Counted from the first letter of the stretch, positions 7,782 to 17,208 are shown. The stretch: DNA of 52,646 nt from Nitrospira sp. (GCA_020846195.1 JADLEJ010000002.1:1-52646); one strand, 5' to 3'. Notes: generated from the sequence alone by a model not told the origin. Program-made: numbers and translations.

Positions 7782-9514
7782 ATCGATTCTTTCGGTTATT
7801 GCGGTATGTCCGGCCCTATCGGGGCCGCTTCGTCGCGGCGATTGTGTGCTCCGGCATGGTGGCCGCGCTGTCCGGCGTCTATGCCTGGCTGGTGAAGCCG
7901 GTGCTGGACGGGATTTTCATCGAAAAGAACGAGTCGTTACTCTGGGTCCTCCCGCTCGCGCTTTTGACCGTGTCGATCGTCAAAGCCTTCTTCAGTTATG
8001 GACAAACCTATCTCATGAACTATGTCGGCAATCGGGTGATCGCCGACATTCGCCAGGCGTTGTTTCTCCATCTGATGCGGCTGCCGGTGGGATACCACGA
8101 CGCCAATACCTCTGGGCGGCTGGTGTCGCGTGTTGTGAACGATGTGGGCTTGATGGCGAACGCGGTTTCCAACGTCCTCAAAGATATATTCCAGCATGCC
8201 TTGACGTTTCTGGTGATGCTCGGCGTCATCGTCTATCAGAATTGGCAGCTGGCGGGATTGTCGATCATCGTGATTCCGCTCGCCGTGGTGACGATGTCCC
8301 GCATGGGGCGCCGGTTACGCGCCTTGGCCACCAGCGGGCAGGAGCGGATGGGGGACATGTCCTCGACCGTGCAGGAGACCTTGTCGGGAATCAGGATGGT
8401 CAAAGCGTTCCGCCGTGAAGAGGCGGAGGCCGCGCGATTCGAGCTGAGCAACCGGGCCTTTTTGAGCACGACGCTGAAGGCCAATCAAGTGTGGTCGATC
8501 GGGTCGTCACATATGGAAGTGATCGGCGTGGTCGGCGTGGCCGTGATCATCTGGTACGGCGGCTATCTGGTGCTGCATGGCAGCATGACGCCGGGCGCCT
8601 TCTTTTCATTTCTGACCGCGATGTTCATGGCCTACACGCCCATTCGCAAGCTGGCCGGGGCGAACAATCTGATTCAGCAGGCCATGGCCGCCTCAGAGCG
8701 GGTCTTTGAAGTGCTGGATCTCGCGACGGAGCAGGCGCAGGACAAGGGCACGCTGGTGTGCCAGGGAATTGCCGACCGGATCGAATTGCGCGGGGTGTCG
8801 CTTAGCTACAGCGGCCAGACGGCCCCGGCCTTGGCGGGAGTCGATCTCGTCATTCGCGCCGGTGAAATGGTCGCGCTGGTCGGGAGTAGCGGCAGCGGCA
8901 AGTCCACACTGGTGAGTCTGCTGCCGAGATTTTACCAGCCGACGAGCGGGCAGATGTTGCTCGACGGCGCGCCGTTAGAATCGTATACCTTGGCGTCGCT
9001 GCGCACGCAGATCGGCATCGTGTCGCAAGACGTAGTGTTGTTCGACGATACGGTCGCCAGCAATATCGCGTTTGGGCGCCCGGGGGCGACCGCGAGCGAC
9101 ATCGAACAGGCCGCCAAGCAGGCCTATGCGCATGATTTTATTTCCCGGTTGCCTGACGGCTATCAGACGACGATCGGCGAACGGGGCGTAAAGCTGTCGG
9201 GCGGCGAACGCCAGCGCCTTGCCATCGCCCGGGCGATTTTACGCGATCCTCCGTTACTGATCTTGGACGAGGCGACCTCCGCGCTCGACACGGAATCCGA
9301 GCGCATCGTGCAGCTGGCGCTGGCGAATTTGATGAAGAACCGCACGACGGTGGTGATTGCTCATCGGCTCTCGACCGTGCAGAATGCCACGAGGATTGTG
9401 GTGCTGGACCGTGGCCGGGTGGCCGAGATCGGCACGCACGATGAGCTTTTGCGGCACAATGGTTTGTATCAGCGGTTGCATGCGATGCAATTCCAGGACG
9501 TATCCAATGTATGA
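7769..9514 (+). CDS. msbA: Lipid A/LPS-core flippase MsbA (ABC transporter)
   Basis: The 581-residue half-transporter has an N-terminal membrane domain with about six helices (residues 20-310) and a C-terminal ATPase: Walker A GSSGSGKST near residue 372, the signature LSGGERQR, Walker B LLILDEATSALD, and an H-loop in IAHRLST. MsbA dimers flip the lipid A-core across the inner membrane. It sits between lpxB and the acyltransferase/waaA genes, which supports MsbA rather than a drug exporter. It starts inside lpxB and ends 21 nt before the next gene. Confidence 0.94.
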   Translation: MSSLDRFFRLLRYVRPYRGRFVAAIVCSGMVAALSGVYAWLVKPVLDGIFIEKNESLLWVLPLALLTVSIVKAFFSYGQTYLMNYVGNRVIADIRQALFLHLMRLPVGYHDANTSGRLVSRVVNDVGLMANAVSNVLKDIFQHALTFLVMLGVIVYQNWQLAGLSIIVIPLAVVTMSRMGRRLRALATSGQERMGDMSSTVQETLSGIRMVKAFRREEAEAARFELSNRAFLSTTLKANQVWSIGSSHMEVIGVVGVAVIIWYGGYLVLHGSMTPGAFFSFLTAMFMAYTPIRKLAGANNLIQQAMAASERVFEVLDLATEQAQDKGTLVCQGIADRIELRGVSLSYSGQTAPALAGVDLVIRAGEMVALVGSSGSGKSTLVSLLPRFYQPTSGQMLLDGAPLESYTLASLRTQIGIVSQDVVLFDDTVASNIAFGRPGATASDIEQAAKQAYAHDFISRLPDGYQTTIGERGVKLSGGERQRLAIARAILRDPPLLILDEATSALDTESERIVQLALANLMKNRTTVVIAHRLSTVQNATRIVVLDRGRVAEIGTHDELLRHNGLYQRLHAMQFQDVSNV

Positions 9515-9535
9515 ACACCGCGTGGCAGGTGACAT

Positions 9536-10230
9536 GTGACAGGTAATGAGCCGCAACAAAAAATCAGCCTGAAGAAACGGGCTGAGCGATGGGTCAAATT
9601 TTCGCTGTTGCCGCCGCTTGGAGCGCTGGTGATTCGTGGGATCAAGGGCAGCATGCGGCTGGAGCAGCGCGGGTATGAGCCGGTGGATGCGCTGTACCGC
9701 GAGAAGCGGTCCATCATTCTGGCGTTCTGGCATGCGCAACAGTTGATGATCCCGTTCGGGTATCGCGGGCCGGGATCGCATGTGCTGATCAGTCAGCATG
9801 GCGACGGGGAAATTATCGCCCGCATCATTGCCCGGTTCGGGCATGAGGCCGTCCGTGGGTCGAGTACTCGCGGCGGCGCCGGCGCGCTCCGCTCGCTCAT
9901 TAAGCTGGGGCGGTCTGGCAAAGATGTCGTCGTGACGCCGGATGGCCCCAAAGGGCCGCGGCAGGTGGCGAAGCTGGGTGTCATTCAATTGGCGAAGGCC
10001 ACGGGGTTGCCGATTGTCCCGCTCGGCTTCGCCTGCTCAAAAAAAAACTCTTCTCGAGCTGGGATCGCTTCATGGTGCCATACCCATTTTCCCGCGGGGT
10101 CTTCCTCTGGGGCGCCCCGATCTGGGTTTCGCGCGAGGCGGATGACGTCGCGCTTGAAGCCGCTCGTATCGAATTGGAATCGACCTTAAACCGGCTGACG
10201 GCTGAGGCTGAAGCGGAGGCCGCGTCCTAG
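9536..10230 (+). CDS. DUF374-type lysophospholipid acyltransferase-like gene with a frameshift in an A9 run
   Basis: Read as it stands, this GTG-started frame ends at 10189 (217 aa). The first ~168 residues match the DUF374/LPLAT layout: FWHAQQLM, ISQHGDGEI and TPDGPKGPRQ motifs. After the nine A's at 10039-10047 the sequence turns into arginine- and serine-rich nonsense. One extra A would give SKKKLFSSWDRF and then PFSRGVFLWGAPIWV, the expected family C-terminus, ending at TAG 10228-10230, 7 nt before waaA. The intact protein would be about 231 aa. The cause could be a real 1-nt deletion, slippage-based expression or a sequencing error. The family is thought to act on lipid A or phospholipid acylation; its exact substrate is unclear. 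Confidence 0.8.
10039..10047 (+). repeat. A9 homopolymer at the frameshift site
   Basis: Nine consecutive A's interrupt the DUF374 gene. Ten would restore the family reading frame. Such runs are prone to polymerase slippage in DNA replication or transcription, and also to sequencing error. Confidence 0.9.
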
Positions 10231-10237
10231 CCAACCC

Positions 10238-11584
10238 ATGTGGCGACTGCTCTACAATATTCTGTTCATTCTGGCTGCGCCGATTGTTCTCTGTATTCTG
10301 CTCGCCAAAAAACGATGCCGAAGAGGTGTGCTCGACCGGTTTGGGTTGCGCATCAGGCCGGTTCTGGAGCCATCCGGAGAGCGGCGCCCGCTGGTCTGGA
10401 TTCATGCCGTGTCGCTTGGAGAAGTCGTGGCGGTCACGCCGTTAGTGAAAGCGCTGCATCGCAACCATCCCGGCCATCGGTTTATTGTCTCGACGGTGAC
10501 GGAAACGGGCCGCGAGGCGGTTGAACAACGCTTGGCGGGAGTTGCCGAGCATCGGTACGCCCCGCTCGATGTTCCCTGGGCCGTGTCCCGCGCCATCGCG
10601 CAGTGGCAGCCAGTTCTTTACGCCTTTGTCGAGACCGAACTCTGGCCGAATCTTTTATGGACCTTGCGGGACCGGCGAGTGCCGGCCGTCATGGTGAATG
10701 GGCGGTTGTCGTCCCGGTCGTTTGCCCGGCAGCATATCGCCGGCCTCATTTCATTTTATCGGTCGGTGCTGCGGTCGCTCACGCTCTGCTTGATGCAGTC
10801 GGAGCGCGATGTGCAGCGTATCGTGGCGCTTGGGGCCGATCCTGCCAGGGTCCAGCGGACCGGCAACATCAAGTTCGATCAGCCCATGCTGGCGATGGCG
10901 GCAGATGTGTCATTGCGGGCTGCGCTGGGCCTGCATGAAGGTGAGGCGCTTCTTCTCGCGGGGAGTACGCATGCGGGCGAGGAGGAGTTGCTGGTTGCGG
11001 CATATCGACAGATCGTTGAGGTTCATCCTAAGGCTGTTCTGATGCTGGCGCCTCGGCATATTGAACGGGTGGATGCCGTGATGGCCATGGTGACGGCCGC
11101 CGGTTTTCAGGCGCAGCGCAAGAGCCGGCTGGAGTCCGTTGCATCCGGGCCGCGGGTCATCATCTTGGATACGCGGGGAGAATTGGCGCGGGCGTATCAT
11201 GAGGCGGCAGTGGCATTTGTCGGCGGCACCTTGGTGCCTGTGGGCGGGCATAATTTGCTGGAACCGGCCGTCTGGGGCAAGCCGGTATTGTTCGGCCCCT
11301 ATACGGACCACTGCGCGGAAATTGCGACGCTTCTGTTGGAGTCCGGCGGCGCAGTCCGAGTGTCCGATGTGGAGACGGTCGCGCGAACGATCAGCGGCTG
11401 GCTAGAGGATGCGTCTGCTCGCCGCCAGGTCGGAGAGGCGGCCCGCCAGACCGTCTTGGATAACCAGGGCGCGTTGCAACGGAGCCTGGACTTGATTGAA
11501 GCCTGTTTGCCGTCCGGGCCGTCGTCGTCGTCTTCTTCTAGGTCTGCCGGCCAGATGCCGCAGCCGGCGATTGCGAGGCCGTGA
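10238..11584 (+). CDS. waaA: 3-deoxy-D-manno-octulosonic acid (Kdo) transferase WaaA/KdtA
   Basis: WaaA adds Kdo from CMP-Kdo to the lipid A precursor. The 448-residue protein has an N-terminal membrane anchor (residues about 5-23), the family motif HAVSLGEV with catalytic-type Glu62, then TETGR, VETELWPN, NGRLSSRS and the late GGTLVPVGGHNLLEPA segment of GT30. It ends in an odd low-complexity tail with a run of serines encoded by TCG/TCT repeats (about 11521-11539). The last bases form a GTGA overlap with lpxK. Whether it adds one or two Kdo residues cannot be told. Confidence 0.95.
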   Translation: MWRLLYNILFILAAPIVLCILLAKKRCRRGVLDRFGLRIRPVLEPSGERRPLVWIHAVSLGEVVAVTPLVKALHRNHPGHRFIVSTVTETGREAVEQRLAGVAEHRYAPLDVPWAVSRAIAQWQPVLYAFVETELWPNLLWTLRDRRVPAVMVNGRLSSRSFARQHIAGLISFYRSVLRSLTLCLMQSERDVQRIVALGADPARVQRTGNIKFDQPMLAMAADVSLRAALGLHEGEALLLAGSTHAGEEELLVAAYRQIVEVHPKAVLMLAPRHIERVDAVMAMVTAAGFQAQRKSRLESVASGPRVIILDTRGELARAYHEAAVAFVGGTLVPVGGHNLLEPAVWGKPVLFGPYTDHCAEIATLLLESGGAVRVSDVETVARTISGWLEDASARRQVGEAARQTVLDNQGALQRSLDLIEACLPSGPSSSSSSRSAGQMPQPAIARP

Positions 11585-12678
11585 TCGTGGCACTATTGCG
11601 GCCCGGCGATCCGGTTCGTCCCTGGCTGAGCGGTGTGGCCGCGCTCTATGGAGTGGCGGTTCGCGCCAGGATGTGGGCTTATGATCGTGGATGGAGTCGG
11701 CCAGCGCGATTGCCTTGCCGTGTGGTGAGTATCGGGAACATGACCGTCGGCGGAACGGGAAAAACCCCGATGGTCATTCTGTTGACGGAATGGCTGCAGG
11801 CGCAGGGGCAGCGCGTTGCCGTTCTTAGTCGTGGCTACAAGCGGGCATCGACGGCGGCGCATGTGCTGGTGTCGGATGGTCAGCAGGTCTTGGCCGGTCC
11901 AGCGGAAGCCGGCGATGAACCGTATTTGATTGCGACTCGTTGTCCCAACGCGATTGTTGCCGTCGGCGCGGATCGCGCGGGGGTCGGACGCTGGGTGCTC
12001 GATCGATGGCCGGTCGATTGGATCGTCCTCGACGATGGGTTTCAGCATCGTGCGTTGTTTCGCGATCTCGATATTGTCTTGCTCGATGCGATGGATGCGA
12101 CGGGGTTAGATGGCTTGTTGCCGGCCGGCCGTCTTCGTGAACCGCTGACGGGGCTTCGCCGCGCGGCGGCGGTCGTCATCACTCGTGCCGATACGGAGCG
12201 GGATGTGGCCGCGGTGCGGGGCCGAGTGCAGGCGGTCGTGACAGAAAATCACGTCCAAGCAGAGGTGGTCTTTAGAGCCGACGAGGTGGTCTCGGTCACC
12301 ACAGGGGTGCGGCAGGCTGTGGACTGGTGTGTGGGAAAGAAAGCCTGGTTGGTCAGCGGGATTGGGAACAGCGAATCTTTCCGTCGGTTGGCGATGGATA
12401 ATGGCCTACAGGTCTTGGGCGAAACGGCGTTCGCCGATCATCACGCCTACCGGAGCGAGGACCTTGAGCGGATACGAAGGCAGGTGAAGCGGGCCAACGT
12501 GGAGATGGTGTTCACCACCGAAAAAGACGCTGGGAAGCTGGCGCCATTGTTGCGGCCTGACGAGTCCTGGTGGGCCGTGCGGCTGCGGGCCGATGTCCGG
12601 CGCGGGGAGGATGCGCTTCATCGTCTGCTGCGGGATCTCTCCAAGGCGCCTCAGCCGCAGGGAGATGGTCGTGCGTAA
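11581..12678 (+). CDS. lpxK: Tetraacyldisaccharide 4'-kinase LpxK
   Basis: LpxK phosphorylates the 4' position of the lipid A disaccharide. The 365-residue product has the N-terminal membrane-facing helix, the P-loop VGGTGKTP (residues 56-63), LSRGYKR and LDDGFQHR motifs, and the C-terminal FTTEKDAGKL segment, all typical of the family. It starts at a GTG overlapping waaA by 4 nt and its end overlaps the next gene by about 8 nt. It completes lpxA-I-B-K within this block; lpxC, lpxD and the late acyltransferases are not in the window. Confidence 0.95.
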   Translation: MIVALLRPGDPVRPWLSGVAALYGVAVRARMWAYDRGWSRPARLPCRVVSIGNMTVGGTGKTPMVILLTEWLQAQGQRVAVLSRGYKRASTAAHVLVSDGQQVLAGPAEAGDEPYLIATRCPNAIVAVGADRAGVGRWVLDRWPVDWIVLDDGFQHRALFRDLDIVLLDAMDATGLDGLLPAGRLREPLTGLRRAAAVVITRADTERDVAAVRGRVQAVVTENHVQAEVVFRADEVVSVTTGVRQAVDWCVGKKAWLVSGIGNSESFRRLAMDNGLQVLGETAFADHHAYRSEDLERIRRQVKRANVEMVFTTEKDAGKLAPLLRPDESWWAVRLRADVRRGEDALHRLLRDLSKAPQPQGDGRA

Positions 12679-14362
12679 CGAATCGCCTTCTCGGATTGTG
12701 GTTCGGGCGCCGAATTGGATCGGCGATGCCGTAATGTGCGAACCGGCTTTGCGCGGGCTGCGCGCGCTCTTTCCCAAGGCGGAAATCACCTTGCTCGCCA
12801 AACCGGCTATTGCCGAGCTGTTCATCGCCTATCCGGGTATCGATCGCCGGCTGGTCTACAATGACCGCGGGGTTCATGCGGGGCTGTCCGGGAAATGGAC
12901 GTTGGCGGGCCTGCTGCGCCGGCATCGATTCGATCTGGCGGTGCTGTTTCAAAATGCGTTCGAGGCGGCGTTAATTGCCTGGCTCGCCGGCATCCGCCGC
13001 CGGTACGGCTATGTCACCGACGGGCGCGCGTTCTTGCTGACAGACCCCGTCGCGCGGCCCGATCGCGAGACGCTGGTGCACCAAGTCCACTACTATTGGG
13101 ATCTGTTGAAGCCGCTCGGCCTGACCGGCGCGCCGCCGGTTCCGGCGCTCGCGGTCTCCGCCGATGAAGTCAATGCCATGAACGATCGTTTGAGTGAAGC
13201 CGGAGTGGGGCGGGAGGATCTGCTCGTCGGCATCAATCCCGGATCGACCTACGGCAGCGCCAAGCGATGGCTGCCTGAACGGTACGCGGAAGCGGCGCTG
13301 CGGGTCTGCCGCCGGATCGAGCAGCAACAAGGGCGGTCGGTTTCCGTCGTGATTCTCGGTGCCAAGGGGGAAGAGGAGCTGGGGTACTCGGTCGCCGAGC
13401 GGCTCACGGTGCGGTCAACGGTATTGTCGGGGCGGACGAATATCCGGGAGCTGATGGCGGTGACAAAACGCTGCACCCTATTGCTGACGAACGACACCGG
13501 GCCGATGCATCTGGCGGCGGCGTTCGCGGTGCCGGTTGTGGCGGTATTCGGCCCCACCGATTGGAAGACGACGGCGCCCTATCGGCAGAAAGCATCGATT
13601 GTCCGGCAGCCGGTCGATTGCGCGCCGTGCCTGTTGCGGGAGTGCCCCATCGATCATCGTTGTATGACCGGTGTGACGGTTGATATGGTGGATGAAGCGG
13701 CAGCGAAACAATTGGGGCAGGATGATCGGCTCTCAGCGATCGGCCATCAGCCGCCGGGGCCTCATCATCATGGGCCGTTGCAGGGCGTGACGGTGTTTCT
13801 CGATCGTGACGGGACGCTGAATCCGGATCCCGGGTACATCGGTTCCCCGGACCAGTTCGAATTATTTCCCGATGTCGCCGATGCGCTCGCCAGGCTGACG
13901 CGCGCGGGCGCGCGCTTGGTGGTGGTGACAAATCAATCGGGAGTTGGGCGGGGATTATTTTCCTCCGGCGATTTGGACCGGGTTCACGAGAAGCTCAGGC
14001 GGTTGGTGGGTGCCGCCGGTGCGTCGCTGGCCGGCATTTATGTGTGTCCGCATCGCCCTGACGAGCAGTGTCATTGCCGGAAGCCTGAGACCGGCCTGGT
14101 TGAACAGGCGGTGCGCGAGCTGGGTGTCGATCTGTCCCGCTCGTATCTCATTGGCGACCATGCCAAGGATATCGAGCTGGCCAGGCGAGTGGGCGCGAAG
14201 TCCGTTTGGCTTACGACCAGTGAACATGGCGCGGGCGCGCGCATGGATCAGCGCAACTCCGCGGCAGCGGTGGCGTCGTCTTTTGGCGAGGCGGTGACAT
14301 GGATTATGGCCGATGCCGTGGTTCTCGAGCAGGGGAGGTCTGATGGGCAGGGACATTCATAA
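12671..14362 (+). CDS. Heptosyltransferase II fused to heptose-bisphosphate phosphatase (WaaF-GmhB)
   Basis: The 563-residue protein joins two LPS-core enzymes. Residues 1 to ~355 are a GT9 heptosyltransferase (APNWIGDAVM at the start, NPGSTYGSAKRW, NDTGPMHLAAAF). After a His/Pro/Gly-rich linker, residues ~373-550 are a HAD phosphatase with DRDGT at 378-382, TNQSGVGRG and the zinc-loop pattern CPHRPDEQCHCRKP typical of GmhB. GmhB makes D,D-heptose 1-phosphate, a step towards ADP-heptose, the donor used by heptosyltransferases. GTG 12671 is chosen because GGAG lies 6 nt upstream; ATG 12665 is an alternative. The stop is directly followed by the next heptosyltransferase. Confidence 0.9.
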   Translation: MRNESPSRIVVRAPNWIGDAVMCEPALRGLRALFPKAEITLLAKPAIAELFIAYPGIDRRLVYNDRGVHAGLSGKWTLAGLLRRHRFDLAVLFQNAFEAALIAWLAGIRRRYGYVTDGRAFLLTDPVARPDRETLVHQVHYYWDLLKPLGLTGAPPVPALAVSADEVNAMNDRLSEAGVGREDLLVGINPGSTYGSAKRWLPERYAEAALRVCRRIEQQQGRSVSVVILGAKGEEELGYSVAERLTVRSTVLSGRTNIRELMAVTKRCTLLLTNDTGPMHLAAAFAVPVVAVFGPTDWKTTAPYRQKASIVRQPVDCAPCLLRECPIDHRCMTGVTVDMVDEAAAKQLGQDDRLSAIGHQPPGPHHHGPLQGVTVFLDRDGTLNPDPGYIGSPDQFELFPDVADALARLTRAGARLVVVTNQSGVGRGLFSSGDLDRVHEKLRRLVGAAGASLAGIYVCPHRPDEQCHCRKPETGLVEQAVRELGVDLSRSYLIGDHAKDIELARRVGAKSVWLTTSEHGAGARMDQRNSAAAVASSFGEAVTWIMADAVVLEQGRSDGQGHS

Positions 14363-15406
14363 ATGACCTCAATGATTGAGCCTCGGCGAATTCTGTTCAT
14401 CAAGCCGAGTTCGCTGGGCGACATTGTGCATGCCATGCCGGTGGTGGCCGCGTTCAAGCAGCGCTGGCCATCGGCGCACCTGACTTGGCTGGTCAAGCGG
14501 CAATGGGCTGACATCGTGCAGCGGATCGACGGTGTCGATGCCGTGTGGCCGGTCGATCCCACTCTGGCGTCGTGGGTTGGACAAGCGCTGAAGCTGCGGG
14601 CGCAGCGGTTCGATCTGGTTGTCGATCTTCAGGGGTTGTTGCGGAGCGCGCTGGTGGCCCGGATGACCGGATGCGCTCAGCGGGTGGGGTTTGCCAATGG
14701 GCGTGAAGGGAGTCCCCGGTTCTATTCGCAGCGGGTGGCTGTGCCGACAACTGAGATGCATGCCGTGGACCGGTATTTGTCGGTTGCGGTGGCGCTGGGT
14801 GTTTCTGTTGACGGTGCCCCGCAGTTTCGATTTAGGCTGCCGTCGCAGGATGTGACGACCTTGCGCGACCTGTTCCGGCGCAAGGACATCGATATGGATG
14901 CGCCGTGGGTGGCCATGAATGTGTCCGCGCGCTGGCCGACCAAACGCTGGCCAGCCGCATCGTTTGCCGCCGTGGCGACGCAGTTGGCGGCTCGCGGTAT
15001 TGGTCCTCTAGTCGTGATCGGCGGGCCGGACGAGCGGGAGGCGAGTCAGCAGGTACGGAGTCTGACGGCTTGTCCGGTGGTCGACCTGGCCGGGGAGACC
15101 TCGATTGGATTGCTGCCGGCCTTGTTGTCGAAAGCCTGCGCATTGATTACGAACGATTCCGGTCCGATGCATGTTGCGGCTGCGGTGGGGACACCGGTTG
15201 TGTCTCTGTTTGGACCGACCAGTGCGGTGCGGACCGGGCCCTATGGAGCAGGGCATACCGTGTTGACTCATGACCTTTCTTGCCGGCCCTGTTTCAGTCG
15301 AGTCTGCCGTAATGCGATTCCGATGGAATGCCTCACGGCAATTTCTCCGGAACAGGTTGTGGCGGCCGTGGTGGCGCAGCAGTCCTGCCGTGCGGTCTCA
15401 CGATGA
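14363..15406 (+). CDS. waaC: Lipopolysaccharide heptosyltransferase I-like (GT9)
   Basis: The 347-residue protein begins RRILFIKPSSLGDIVHAMPV, the GT9 N-terminal pattern best fitting WaaC, and has VDLQGLLRSAL near residue 90 and TNDSGPMHVAAAVGTPVVSLFGPT in the C-terminal domain. It adds the first heptose to Kdo. It abuts the upstream fusion gene with no spacer. ATG 14372 (MIEPRR) is a second possible start. The split between WaaC and other GT9 subtypes is by motif only. Confidence 0.85.
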   Translation: MTSMIEPRRILFIKPSSLGDIVHAMPVVAAFKQRWPSAHLTWLVKRQWADIVQRIDGVDAVWPVDPTLASWVGQALKLRAQRFDLVVDLQGLLRSALVARMTGCAQRVGFANGREGSPRFYSQRVAVPTTEMHAVDRYLSVAVALGVSVDGAPQFRFRLPSQDVTTLRDLFRRKDIDMDAPWVAMNVSARWPTKRWPAASFAAVATQLAARGIGPLVVIGGPDEREASQQVRSLTACPVVDLAGETSIGLLPALLSKACALITNDSGPMHVAAAVGTPVVSLFGPTSAVRTGPYGAGHTVLTHDLSCRPCFSRVCRNAIPMECLTAISPEQVVAAVVAQQSCRAVSR

Positions 15407-15416
15407 ATGTGCTGCC

Positions 15417-16436
15417 ATGAATGTATTGCTTGTCCGCCCCGACGGGATCGGCGATCTGGTGCTGTCGCTGCCGGTGGCGGCGCAACTGCGGCAATTGCTG
15501 CCCGGCGTTCGCATTGGCGTGCTCGCGAATCCCATTGCCGCGCCCATCTTAGAGCATCATCCCGACGTGGATTATGTCCGAACGGTGTCGTTGCACGCGT
15601 CGATTCCTGACATGATGCAGGCGTTTGCCGGTGGGATCGATGCGGTGATTTTTCTCAAGCCGTTTCGCCGTCTGATGTGGGCCGCGTGGCGGGCGGGTAT
15701 TCCGCTGCGTATCGCGACGGGATTTCGGTGGCAGAGCGTGTTGGCGAATCGCTGGATCTATGAACACCGGAGCAGCTTTCAGAAGCATGAGTCTGATTGC
15801 AATGTGGAGATGCTCAAGGGGCTTCGGCTAACACCGTTGCCTGTGGTTGCGCCGAGCCTTCACCTTACCGCTGCCGAGAGGAATGATGGTGAGCGGCGAT
15901 GGAATGGGGCCGCGCTGCAGCGAGTGGTGATTCACCCCGGCGGCGTCTCCGCCAGACGTTGGCGGCCGGAGCATTATCGGGATCTTGCTCAGCTGTTGGC
16001 GCAGCAGGGATATACCGTGGGATTGACTGGCAGCCCGGGCGAGCGCGATCAATTTCAGCGCGAGGCACTGAACGGCGTGGTGCTTCATCCAGGGATTAAC
16101 AATCTTATGGGGCAGCTTTCTGTTCGAGAGTTGATGAGCGTGATTGGAGCCGCGCAGGCGGTGGTATCCGGCGCAACCGGTCCGGCTCATCTTGCGGCCG
16201 CTCTCACGGTGCCGACGGTCAGCCTGTTCGATCCGCGCCGAAACAATTTGCCAATTCGCTGGAAGCCGCTGGGGCGTGGCGTGCTGCTTCGCCCGGATGT
16301 GCCGACCTGCGAGAAATGTATCGGGGAGGCCTGTCCCTATTGGGATTGTCTTGACCGATTTACCGTTCAGGATGTCGCGGCGCGAATTGGCACGGTCGTT
16401 CGGTCTGCTCAGCCGCTGACCATTCATCATATCTAA
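15417..16436 (+). CDS. Third GT9 heptosyltransferase-like protein
   Basis: The 339-residue protein has the GT9 start MNVLLVRPDGIGDLVLSLPV, a GGVSARRW segment and a late GATGPAHLAAALTVPTVSLFDP block. The usual TNDSGPMH reads SGATGPAH, so this is a divergent subgroup. It may add a heptose or another sugar to the core. A cysteine-rich segment (CEKCIGEACPYWDC) near the C-terminus is notable. ATG 15417 is chosen: it lies 10 nt past the previous stop and matches the family, while the open frame begins earlier inside waaC. It is the last gene of the lipid A-core block. Confidence 0.85.
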   Translation: MNVLLVRPDGIGDLVLSLPVAAQLRQLLPGVRIGVLANPIAAPILEHHPDVDYVRTVSLHASIPDMMQAFAGGIDAVIFLKPFRRLMWAAWRAGIPLRIATGFRWQSVLANRWIYEHRSSFQKHESDCNVEMLKGLRLTPLPVVAPSLHLTAAERNDGERRWNGAALQRVVIHPGGVSARRWRPEHYRDLAQLLAQQGYTVGLTGSPGERDQFQREALNGVVLHPGINNLMGQLSVRELMSVIGAAQAVVSGATGPAHLAAALTVPTVSLFDPRRNNLPIRWKPLGRGVLLRPDVPTCEKCIGEACPYWDCLDRFTVQDVAARIGTVVRSAQPLTIHHI

Positions 16437-16505
16437 TTTCGTTGCCGGCGGCGTGCTGGATTTTTCCAAATCTCAGGATATCCCTACCTATTGTGGAATT
16501 CGTTC

Positions 16506-16534
16506 TTGACTCCCTCTGCTAATTGTGTTCATAT
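16506..16534 (+). promoter_or_regulatory. Candidate sigma70-type promoter
   Basis: TTGACT at 16506-16511 and TCATAT at 16529-16534 are separated by 17 nt, a good match to housekeeping -35/-10 boxes. It lies 32 nt before the regulator gene in a 129-nt gap that is AT-richer than its surroundings. It would start transcription of the glycan region separately from the lipid A block. Confidence 0.6.
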
Positions 16535-16565
16535 CCTGAACGCTTCTGGAACTCTTTGAAAAAAG

Positions 16566-17153
16566 ATGAATCTTCAAGGTCAACGCAACCTGATTCTGCT
16601 CACGGAGTTAGAGCGGGACGGCGCGGTCACGCAACGCTCCCTCGCGATGAAGCTGGGTGTGGCGCTTGGCCTGACGAACCTGTACCTCAAGCGTCTTGCG
16701 AGGAAGGGATACGTCAAGGCTGCGACCATCCCATCTCACCGAATTCGCTATCTGCTCACGCCTCAAGGATTCGCCGAGAAATCACGGCTGACGTATCTCT
16801 ATATGCAGTACTCACTGTCTCACTATCGCGACATGCGCGCGCGCTTGCGCGACACGCTGTCTCGCGCGACCGAGAGCGGCGTTCAGCGAGTGGTGATTTT
16901 CGGGACGAGTGAATTCGCTGAAATGGCCTACCTCTCGCTCCGTGAGATGGGGTTGACGCTGGTGGGATTTATCGACGAGGGACAGGCTGAAGTCTTTCTT
17001 TCGTATCCGGTGCGGCGTCCCAGTGTGCTGGCCGAATGGGAATTCGATGCGGTGCTGTTGGCGGATATTGAGCGGTTGCGGCAGCACCGGGAGACGCTGA
17101 CGCAGCATCAGGTGCCGCAGGGAAAGGTGTTGGCGCTCGCTCCCTTGGCCTGA
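16566..17153 (+). CDS. Winged-helix (MarR-EPS-like) regulator with C-terminal Rossmann-like domain
   Basis: Residues 1 to ~90 form a winged helix-turn-helix (QRSLAMKLGVALGLTNLYLKRLARKG as recognition region, then a wing RIRYLLTPQG), resembling the MarR-type regulators found with exopolysaccharide operons. Residues ~105-195 look like a nucleotide- or CoA-binding domain (RVVIFGTSEFAEMAY, GFIDEG). The 195-residue length exceeds the ~100 residues of the plain EPS-associated MarR type. It is first behind a strong promoter and precedes a NusG paralogue, so it likely controls the glycan operon, perhaps sensing a metabolite through its tail. Target and ligand are unknown. Confidence 0.75.
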   Translation: MNLQGQRNLILLTELERDGAVTQRSLAMKLGVALGLTNLYLKRLARKGYVKAATIPSHRIRYLLTPQGFAEKSRLTYLYMQYSLSHYRDMRARLRDTLSRATESGVQRVVIFGTSEFAEMAYLSLREMGLTLVGFIDEGQAEVFLSYPVRRPSVLAEWEFDAVLLADIERLRQHRETLTQHQVPQGKVLALAPLA

Positions 17154-17208
17154 GGGGGCGCGAACGGGGTCGTGCGGTATTGGTCACTGTAAGTGAGAGG
17201 GCGAAGCT

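Noticed and set aside
15270..15416. Longer start for the third heptosyltransferase
   Set aside because: The extension lies in waaC and lacks GT9 features; ATG 15417 gives the family N-terminus.
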